Of a stretch of DNA of 6,109 bases, positions 1-4,120 are shown piece after piece (positions within the stretch are counted from its first letter, which is position 1; every line of letters begins with the position of its first letter). The notes under the pieces are model-generated. The model was not told the DNA's origin and made no database searches. It saw nothing but the letters and a program-made list of their open reading frames with translations. The stretch is from the NCBI GenBank assembly GCA_902406135.1, contig CABPCX010000121.1, positions 1 to 6,109 on the forward strand, given 5' to 3'. Position numbers and translations under genes: made by a program. This DNA comes from an uncultured Eubacteriales bacterium. GTDB taxonomy: Bacteria > Bacillota > Clostridia > Lachnospirales > Anaerotignaceae.

Positions 1-17
1 TAGCTTAAGCTTCTTTG

Positions 18-44
18 AACTACCGGCATAGCCGGTAGTTTTCG
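18..44 (+). terminator. Intrinsic terminator of an off-window plus-strand gene
   Basis: A perfect 10-bp inverted repeat (AACTACCGGC, 18-27; GCCGGTAGTT, 31-40) with an ATA loop is followed on the plus strand by a short T-rich tail. On the minus strand no T-run follows, so it most likely ends a plus-strand gene lying left of the window. The first 17 bases hold no recognisable gene end beyond possible stop triplets. Confidence 0.7.
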
Positions 45-53
45 TTATACAAT

Positions 54-87
54 AAAAAAAGACGGGATTTTTATTCCCGTCTTTTTT
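54..87 (-). terminator. Terminator of the sigma/anti-sigma operon
   Basis: GACGGGA (61-67) pairs with TCCCGTC (75-81) around a 7-nt AT loop. It is flanked by seven A (54-60) and six T (82-87), so on the minus strand the stem is followed by a U-run. It starts 11 nt after the stop codon of the anti-sigma-like gene. The symmetric A and T flanks mean it could also act in the plus direction. Confidence 0.85.
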
Positions 88-98
88 ATTAGTTCATC

Positions 99-845
99 TT
101 ATAAACTTATAACGTCCTCTGCCATTGATACCAGTTCGTCCATATCTGTTGTTCCTTCCGAATCCAGTAATGAAAACATAACGTTTCCGTCTTTCCACAT
201 AACCTGTCTCATGGTCTGAATCTCTACCTCGTCTGTACCATAACTGAAAACATACTTTCCTGAAGCTTCGTCTTCTTTATCCTGTTCAGTCATTTCGTAG
301 TCAGGTGGAACAAATTTGAATACTGCTTCAATAGTATAAACCTCTATTCCGTTTACATCAACTGTATTATATCCTTCCGGTAATTCTGTTATATCAGCAT
401 TGGGTTCAGCAAAAAGGCTTATGGTTTTGCCGTCTTTAACGTAATCAAGACTGAATGATTTGTACTCTCTTATTACATTTCCTTCATCATCAACGGCTGT
501 GTCATTGCTTTCATAGCCCTTGTCAAACTTATATCCGTTTGTAAACTCATCAGGATATTTTACGTCTAATTTTTCATCATCACTCATCTGCTGAATTTCT
601 TCGATATCACTGACAGCACTTCTTAAGTCTGTATGTGATTCAATTATGTTCGCTTTCATCGCAGCTACCGCTGTAACTCCAAAGGCCGCAACTATCGCCG
701 CTGCAACAACTACTTTTTTCGTAAATACTGATTTTGACATTTTTATTTCCTCCCTTTCAGATATCTCTTTCAGTGCGGAATTTACACTATTATGAAATCC
801 TTCAGGAGTGTCTCCAAAGATATTACCCCATTCTTCTTTTTTCAT
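99..845 (-). CDS. Putative membrane-anchored anti-sigma factor (DUF4367-like C-terminus)
   Basis: This 248-residue protein has a soluble N-terminus (1-43), one hydrophobic helix (about 45-63, Val/Ala-rich) and a long acidic domain (64-248) that should face outside. The N-terminal TPEGFHNSVNSAL stretch resembles the TPExFHxxV pattern of clostridial proteins encoded beside ECF sigma factors. The end (VMWKDGNVMFSLL, then an acidic helix) resembles the DUF4367 pattern, by memory of the family rather than by a search. It starts 16 nt after the sigma-factor stop, so the two are almost certainly co-transcribed, which supports a role in holding that sigma factor at the membrane. The chosen ATG has an AGAGGGA about 6 nt upstream. 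A second, stronger ribosome site precedes Met36 (see 738-755). The anti-sigma role is inferred from context and topology; no cleavage site or lysozyme-binding motif is visible. Confidence 0.75.
   Translation of the reverse strand: MKKEEWGNIFGDTPEGFHNSVNSALKEISEREEIKMSKSVFTKKVVVAAAIVAAFGVTAVAAMKANIIESHTDLRSAVSDIEEIQQMSDDEKLDVKYPDEFTNGYKFDKGYESNDTAVDDEGNVIREYKSFSLDYVKDGKTISLFAEPNADITELPEGYNTVDVNGIEVYTIEAVFKFVPPDYEMTEQDKEDEASGKYVFSYGTDEVEIQTMRQVMWKDGNVMFSLLDSEGTTDMDELVSMAEDVISL
738..755 (-). promoter_or_regulatory. Internal ribosome site and alternative start (Met36) in the anti-sigma gene
   Basis: AGGGAGG (749-755, minus strand) lies 8 nt before an in-frame ATG (738-740). This matches anti-Shine-Dalgarno better than the site at the annotated start. 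Starting here would give a 213-residue protein beginning MSKSVFTKK followed directly by the hydrophobic helix, which would look like a signal peptide or short anchor and would lack the cytoplasmic sigma-binding segment. The upstream 35 residues still look like real family sequence, so dual starts are possible. Purine-rich coding sequence (Glu, Arg, Lys codons) can also make such a site by chance. Confidence 0.4.
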
Positions 846-861
846 ATCTTTCCCTCTTTTC

Positions 862-1335
862 TTATAAGTTCGTGTCCTTCAGCATTTCTCTCAAAAGGTT
901 CCTTCCCTTATGGAGCCTGCTCTTTACTGTTCCCGCAGGAATCTTCATCATATATCCCGTCTCTTCTATGCTGTATCCTTCAATATAGTAAAGCACTATG
1001 ACTGTTCTTATTTTTAAAGGCAGTGACATTACAGCATCTCTTATATCGGACAGCTCTCCGCTGCTGTCTGAAATATCATCCGGCATATAATCCTCAAAGG
1101 ATATTACATTCTTTCTTTTCTTTGCCATACGAAAACATATATTTATCAAAATTCTTGTAAGCCATGTTTTGAAGAACTTTTCCTCTTTAAGAGTGCCAAG
1201 CTTTTCATATGCAGTGAGTATCGCCTCTTGAACAGCATCTTCACAGTCACTTTCATTAACCGATATGGATTTTGCGACTCTATATAATGAAGATTCCGCC
1301 TCCAGTACACACCGTGTAAATTCCTCTTTATTCAT
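862..1335 (-). CDS. ECF-type RNA polymerase sigma factor
   Basis: This 157-residue sigma-70 family protein of group 4 (ECF) has only regions 2 and 4. Region 2 spans about residues 9-76, with the core-binding segment DCEDAVQEAILTAYEKL (30-46) and the -10-recognition segment around FFKTWLTRILINICF (54-68), followed by basic KKRKN. Region 4 spans about 104-152, with the helix-turn-helix YSIEETGYMMKIPAGTVKSR (121-140) for -35 recognition. The length is normal for the class and nothing is missing. The ATG has AAGGAG (1344-1349) 8 nt upstream. The gene is first in a two-gene operon with the membrane protein at 99-845, the usual arrangement for an ECF sigma and its anti-sigma factor. It resembles SigV/SigW-like clostridial ECFs, but I cannot assign the subgroup or its inducing signal from sequence alone. 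Confidence 0.93.
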   Translation of the reverse strand: MNKEEFTRCVLEAESSLYRVAKSISVNESDCEDAVQEAILTAYEKLGTLKEEKFFKTWLTRILINICFRMAKKRKNVISFEDYMPDDISDSSGELSDIRDAVMSLPLKIRTVIVLYYIEGYSIEETGYMMKIPAGTVKSRLHKGRNLLREMLKDTNL

Positions 1336-1368
1336 AGTTATTTCTCCTTACGCAAAACAGCGGCGCCT

Positions 1369-1392
1369 AGATAAGTTTTTATTTTCTTATCT
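1369..1392. repeat. Inverted repeat in the leader of the sigma-factor gene
   Basis: AGATAAG (1369-1375) and CTTATCT (1386-1392) are perfect 7-bp arms separated by a 10-nt all-AT spacer. The repeat lies between the predicted promoter and the ribosome site of the sigma gene. It could be a repressor operator or a weak leader hairpin. No T-run follows on the minus strand, so it is not a standard terminator. A GGCGCC palindrome (1362-1367) lies next to it. Confidence 0.4.
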
Positions 1393-1415
1393 TTGTTTTA
1401 CACTTATTAGATACT

Positions 1416-1445
1416 TTTATACCCTCATGGGTTCATTTATTTCAA
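1416..1445 (-). promoter_or_regulatory. Candidate sigma-A promoter for the sigma/anti-sigma operon
   Basis: On the minus strand TTGAAA (1440-1445) is followed after 18 nt by TATAAA (1416-1421). This is five of six -35 bases and five of six -10 bases against the vegetative consensus. It lies about 80 nt upstream of the sigma ATG. A small ACCC/GGGT inverted repeat (1421-1432) sits between the two boxes. An overlapping weaker ECF-like pair, TGAACC (1430-1435) with GTATCT (1409-1414) at 15 nt spacing, would allow autoregulation but is not convincing. Confidence 0.5.
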
Positions 1446-1462
1446 ACTTTTTTATTGCTGTA

Positions 1463-1489
1463 ACCATTTCTGTTTGTCCGCATAGTATA
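1463..1489 (+). promoter_or_regulatory. Candidate sigma-K (late mother-cell sporulation) promoter
   Basis: AC (1463-1464), a 16-nt spacer, then CATAGTATA (1481-1489) match the Bacillota sigma-K consensus (AC, 16-17 nt, CATAnnnTA) in every specified base. It lies 30 nt upstream of the start codon of the Cys-rich gene. A vegetative promoter is less evident: TATAGT (1488-1493) is a fair -10 box but has no good -35 at 17 nt. The consensus is short, so a chance match in AT-rich DNA is possible. Confidence 0.45.
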
Positions 1490-1518
1490 TAGTACATTAA
1501 AATTAAGGAGAAATTTAT

Positions 1519-1860
1519 ATGGCTTGTTGTAACGAATGCGGATGTAATCAGAACAGTAACTGCGGTCAGAACAATACTTGCGGATGTTCAGGAGGATGCG
1601 GATGCTCATCTAACTCAAATTCAAACAGCTGCTCATCATCAAGGGCTGCTTCTTCCGGATGCTCCAGCTGCTCAGGATGTTCTAACTGTTCAAACTGCTC
1701 TAATTGCTCAAACTGCTCTAACTGCAGCTGCTGCAACTCTTGCAATTCCTGCAATTCAGGTAATTCATGCAGTTCATGCGGATGCTCTAACTGCTCAGGA
1801 AACTCAAATTCTTGGTGTTCAGGATGCTCAAACAAAAACTGCAGAATGAGATGCTGCTAA
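1519..1860 (+). CDS. Ser/Cys/Asn-rich low-complexity protein, possible spore-surface or metal-binding protein
   Basis: This 113-residue protein contains 31 Cys, 33 Ser and 23 Asn by my count, with Gly as the next main residue. It has no His, one Trp, one Glu and almost no hydrophobic residues. It opens MACCNECGC and ends RMRCC, with vicinal cysteines at both ends. Its middle is five SNC triplets (55-69), SCC, then an NSC-type array (73-87). There is no signal peptide or membrane segment. It is a real gene: AAGGAG (1505-1510) sits 8 nt before the ATG and a hairpin follows the stop. I do not recognise a family. Two readings fit. One is a disulfide-cross-linked spore coat or exosporium protein (compare Cys-rich CdeC and CdeM of Clostridioides difficile), supported by the sigma-K-like promoter. 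The other is a metallothionein-like thiol protein, since Cys is 27% of residues with many CxC and CxxC pairs. The first is favoured, weakly. Confidence 0.8.
   Translation: MACCNECGCNQNSNCGQNNTCGCSGGCGCSSNSNSNSCSSSRAASSGCSSCSGCSNCSNCSNCSNCSNCSCCNSCNSCNSGNSCSSCGCSNCSGNSNSWCSGCSNKNCRMRCC
1681..1725 (+). repeat. Tandem 18-bp/9-bp repeat encoding five SNC triplets
   Basis: The 18-bp unit TCTAACTGTTCAAACTGC (1681-1698) is repeated at 1699-1716 with two substitutions (T for C and C for T, both synonymous) and followed by a half unit at 1717-1725. Ser codons alternate TCT/TCA in step with the 18-bp period, which indicates duplication of an 18-bp block rather than independent codon choice. Confidence 0.85.
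1735..1779 (+). repeat. Second 9-bp tandem array encoding NSC-type triplets
   Basis: Five 9-bp units encode NSC, NSC, NSG, NSC, SSC. They share the frame AAT-TCA-TGC with scattered substitutions, so this array is more diverged than the one at 1681-1725 and has register N-S-C rather than S-N-C. The GGT unit replaces one Cys by Gly. Confidence 0.7.
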
Positions 1861-1889
1861 AAAAATCAGGACGCGGTAAAACCGCGTCC
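1859..1889 (-). terminator. Terminator between convergent radA and Cys-rich gene
   Basis: GGACGCGG (1869-1876) pairs perfectly with CCGCGTCC (1882-1889) around TAAAA. On the minus strand a seven-T tract (1859-1865) follows after CTGA, making a good terminator for radA, whose stop codon begins 5 nt before the stem. The T-tract overlaps the last bases of the Cys-rich gene. On the plus strand the hairpin lies 8 nt after that gene's stop but is followed only by ATTATTATA, so it is probably weaker in that direction. Confidence 0.8.
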
Positions 1890-1893
1890 ATTA

Positions 1894-3268
1894 TTATACA
1901 AATCCGAAAAGAGAAATAATAACCTCTTTTAAAGTTTTCATTTCATATACCGTTATTCCTTCAGGCTTTTTGATATTTCCCTCAGAGCAGGCAATATATA
2001 CATTCCTGAATCCCATTCTCGCCAGTTCCCTTATTCTTGACTCAACGGCAGGAACTTTTTTAAGTTCTCCCGTAAGACCCACATCAGCAATAAATGCCGT
2101 ATCATTAGGTATTGGCTTATTGGTTACAGACGAAACAATGCTCATAAGCACAGCCAGGTTTAAAACCTCCGGTTATTTTTATTACAATATCCTTGTCATA
2201 AAGCTTTATGCCGCATCTTACCTCAAGTATGGATATGAGGGTGTTGAGCTGTTCCCTTCTTAAGGCCTCGCCTATTCTTGAGGGATATGCCATAAATGTT
2301 TTAGATACAAGGCTTTCTATCTCGCATATAATCGGTCTTGAACCCTCACGCACAACCGTCAGAGCACTTCCAGATACGGATTCTCCGCCGGCTCTCTTTG
2401 TCATAAAAAATTCACTGGGATTTTCTATAGATACAAGGCCCTTTTCAGTCATCGAGAAAAATCCCATCTCACCTGTGCTTCCAAAACGGTTTTTAGACGA
2501 ATAAAGACTTCTCAGCTCGTCCTGGGAATCGCCTTCCATAATAAGAACCGTATCAACAAGATGTTCCAAAGCCCTAAGTCCCGCAAGCTCATCGCTTTTA
2601 TTCATCTGGCCTATTATTATAACGGCCCTTGGCCTGTCACTTCCCTTAGCTATCTGGACCAGCACTCCGGCACATTCCATGGTCTGTGTGGGATTTCCGG
2701 CTCTGGATGGATAAAATTCCTCCAGTGCAAAGGTCTGAATACTATCCACTATAATAATATCCGGGTCTATCTTATTTACCTCGTCTATTACAGAATTCAT
2801 ACTTATTGTGGAAAGAATCCATATATTTTCATTTATATTGTCAAGTATTCTGTCGGCCCTGTTTTTTATCTGGCCTTCGCTTTCCTCTCCGCTGGCATAC
2901 AGTATTCTAAGTCCCTGCTCAGCCGTTTTATTTGCAATGGTAAGAGCAAGGGTGGATTTTCCACCTCCCGGAGGCGATGTAATAATTGATACGGAATCCT
3001 TTACTATTCCTCCGCCCATTACTCTGTCATATTCGGAAATTCCCGTGACTATCCTTTCACTGGAATTGGTTTTTATGCTTTTAAGTCTGTCGGCATTTCC
3101 TCCGCGGAATACCGATTCGCTTTTTCCTCCTGCCGCACGCACCCTTGCGGATACCTTTACGACTTCTTCCTCAAGGGTATTCCATCTGCCGCACTCGGGA
3201 CATTTTCCCATCCACTTTGGGGTGCTGTAGCCGCATTCGGAGCATACATAATTTTTCTTTTCCTTCAT
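1894..3268 (-). pseudogene. radA: radA, DNA repair ATPase, frameshifted in the C-terminal domain
   Basis: RadA (Sms) is a RecA-like ATPase with a Lon-like C-terminal domain that drives branch migration during recombinational repair. The first frame (2117-3268) encodes 383 residues: a C4 zinc finger (C9, C12, C23, C26), a Walker A region (98-106), SGEES (126-130), Walker B IIIVDS (171-176) and the RadA motif KNRFG (259-263). It follows the family up to ITGGF (365-369) and then ends in 14 unrelated residues. The family sequence resumes in another frame as LNLAVLMSIVSS and runs on through DVGLTGELKKV to a stop at 1894. About 20 nt appear missing at the break; adding 20 to 1375 gives 465 codons, the family's usual size. 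The zinc finger starts where expected, and GAGGAA (3275-3280) precedes the ATG. The Walker A reads SPPGGGKST, with Ser in place of the first Gly. RadA is not usually essential, so loss is tolerable, but an assembly or sequencing error is also possible. Confidence 0.88.
2154..2176 (-). other. radA: Frameshift/deletion junction in radA
   Basis: On the minus strand GGAGGTTTTAAACCTGGCT contains both the family's GG (frame 1: GGA GGT) and its LA (frame 2: CTG GCT), only 7 nt apart. RadA proteins normally have about nine residues (27 nt) between them, the KVxEPAAD-type segment. The 20-nt shortfall accounts for the change of frame. In frame 2 a TAA lies just upstream, so the second fragment cannot extend further and has no ribosome site of its own. 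Confidence 0.75.
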
Positions 3269-3285
3269 AATAAATTCCTCATTAT

Positions 3286-3319
3286 AAAAAACCGCGGAAC
3301 CGTCACCGGTCTCCGCGGT
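3286..3319 (-). terminator. Terminator between the 136-residue gene and radA
   Basis: ACCGCGGA (3291-3298) pairs with TCCGCGGT (3312-3319), and inside it ACCG (3299-3302) pairs with CGGT (3307-3310) around TCAC, with a single bulged C (3311). On the minus strand the stem runs into six T (3286-3291). It ends only about 17 nt before the radA ATG and leaves no room for a radA promoter downstream of it, so radA probably depends on readthrough or on a promoter inside the preceding gene. Confidence 0.8.
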
Positions 3320-3334
3320 ATTATTTACAGACTA

Positions 3335-3745
3335 TTACATTTTTTCTATCTTAACGTTTGAACAGCTGTTGCTGAGCTCAAGGCTGAAGTTAACCTTTCC
3401 GCCTATGTTTGAGTTGATTTTTCCAACGAGCATATCATCAACAATGAGCTTATATTCCTTCTCTGGCTCAAGCTCCATTGTTATCTGAACGTCATCGCTG
3501 CTCTCTACCGCAAATGATACTGTCTTTGCATCCATAACAAAATTATGTATTGTTGCACCAGGTACTGCTTCAAGAAGCATTTTTCCGTTTTTCTCAAGTT
3601 TTGTTATGTCTTTATATGTCTTAACCTTGTAAAGATTGCCGCATACCTCGAAATCAAGGACTTTTTTCTTTTCGTCCATAAGATAATTTCCGAAACTTAT
3701 GCTGCCGTTATCTTCAAGTCTTATTAATTCCTCAATGACTGCCAT
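3335..3745 (-). CDS. Conserved-looking protein of unknown function, 136 residues
   Basis: I do not recognise a function. The protein is soluble, with no signal peptide or membrane helix. Alternating hydrophobic and polar stretches (for example SISFGNYLM 15-23, KTVSFAV 74-80, VQITMELE 86-93, KVNFSLELS 117-125) suggest a beta-rich fold. The N-terminus MAVIEELIRLEDNGSISFGNYL has the look of a conserved clostridial family; I have a vague memory of relatives carrying the label 'endosialidase', which nothing visible here supports (no catalytic motif, far too short). Two Cys (35, 128) are not arranged as a metal site. AGGAGG (3756-3761) lies 10 nt before the ATG, a strong promoter sits at 3798-3826 and a strong terminator follows, so it is likely an abundant, independently expressed transcript. 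Its place between copA and radA does not suggest a function. Confidence 0.8.
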   Translation of the reverse strand: MAVIEELIRLEDNGSISFGNYLMDEKKKVLDFEVCGNLYKVKTYKDITKLEKNGKMLLEAVPGATIHNFVMDAKTVSFAVESSDDVQITMELEPEKEYKLIVDDMLVGKINSNIGGKVNFSLELSNSCSNVKIEKM

Positions 3746-3797
3746 TTTATTTTTTCCTCCTAATTTATCGAAGCATATTAATTCTTACAGTTGATTA

Positions 3798-3826
3798 ATT
3801 ATAACATGTAATTATTAAAATGTACA
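3798..3826 (-). promoter_or_regulatory. Promoter of the 136-residue gene
   Basis: On the minus strand TGTACA (3821-3826), 17 nt, then a perfect TATAAT (3798-3803) with an upstream TG one base away (TGTTATAAT), so it is also an extended -10 promoter. The -35 matches four of six consensus bases. It lies about 50 nt before the ATG at 3745 and downstream of the copA terminator, so this gene is not dependent on copA transcription. Confidence 0.7.
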
Positions 3827-3830
3827 TAAA

Positions 3831-3900
3831 AAGAAAATGAAAAAGGCGGCTTTAAGAAACATTTTCACAACGAATTTTACGCTGTGCTCCCAAAGCCGCC
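3831..3900 (-). terminator. copA terminator with a long two-part hairpin
   Basis: GGCGGCTTT (3845-3853) pairs with AAAGCCGCC (3892-3900). On the RNA (minus) strand five more pairs, mainly G-U, can extend the stem (3854-3858 with 3887-3891). An inner 6-bp stem (3866-3871 with 3881-3886) closes a 9-nt loop, leaving a 7-nt bulge. A T-rich tail (TTTTTCATTTTCTTTTT) follows on the minus strand. It begins 13 nt after the copA stop codon. Confidence 0.75.
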
Positions 3901-3913
3901 GAAGGTCCTATAA

Positions 3914-4120
3914 TTATTTAACAGATACTACCTCATATCCTGCATCAGTTACGGCCTTTGTAAGCTCATCATCGCTGACATCTTTGCTGAGTTCAACATA
4001 AGCTGTTTTCTTATCAAGATCAACTTTAGCGTTTACTCCGTCAATGCCGTTGAGAGCTTTTTCAACTCTTCCTGAACAGTGCATACATGACATTCCTTCG
4101 ATGATCATTTCCTTTTTCAT
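3914..4120 (-). CDS. Possible stand-alone CopZ-like copper chaperone from an internal copA start
   Basis: The last 68 codons of copA begin with ATG (4118-4120) preceded by AAAGGAG (4129-4135) at 8 nt, the same spacing as the ribosome sites of the sigma and Cys-rich genes here. The product, MKKEMIIEGMSCMHC onward, would be a complete HMA fold with the copper ligands at Cys12 and Cys15; known CopZ chaperones (for example Bacillus subtilis, 69 residues) have nearly the same size and layout. The upstream codons read EYKGETN in the linker, so the site could be chance, or the relic of a separate copZ gene whose stop-start junction was lost by fusion. It would share frame and stop codon with copA. 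Whether it is translated cannot be seen from sequence. Confidence 0.45.
   Translation of the reverse strand: MKKEMIIEGMSCMHCSGRVEKALNGIDGVNAKVDLDKKTAYVELSKDVSDDELTKAVTDAGYEVVSVK

Noticed and set aside
2..11. AGCTTAAGCT palindrome at the left edge
   Set aside because: It is a 10-bp AT-balanced palindrome with no context; chance or part of an off-window gene end.
1409..1435. ECF-type autoregulatory promoter (TGAACC, 15 nt, GTATCT, minus strand)
   Set aside because: The match to known ECF promoter patterns is partial and the spacing is arguable; the overlapping TTGAAA/TATAAA pair is a better promoter. Left as a note only.
1681..1779. CRISPR-like or minisatellite array
   Set aside because: Units are 9 or 18 bp with no spacers and stay in frame within a gene, so this is coding repeat, not CRISPR.
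1566..1835. Open frame on the minus strand opposite the Cys-rich gene, rich in Glu, His, Pro and Leu-Gln repeats
   Set aside because: It is the mirror of the repeated TGC, TCA and AAC codons. It has no ribosome site and its periodicity follows the real gene's triplets.
1519..1860. Lanthipeptide or other ribosomal peptide precursor (Ser plus Cys rich)
   Set aside because: There is no leader peptide, cleavage motif, modification enzyme or transporter nearby, and Cys and Ser run through the whole length including the N-terminus.
1894..2151. Separate small gene downstream of radA
   Set aside because: Its sequence (SSVTNKPIPNDT, DVGLTGELKKV) is the C-terminal end of RadA itself. The apparent start is a GTG inside the domain without a ribosome site, so it is a fragment of the broken radA.
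2154..2176. Programmed ribosomal frameshift at TTTAAAC in radA
   Set aside because: The heptamer resembles a -1 slippery site, but it is not in the right phase, the required shift is +1, and shifting would not restore the roughly seven missing residues.
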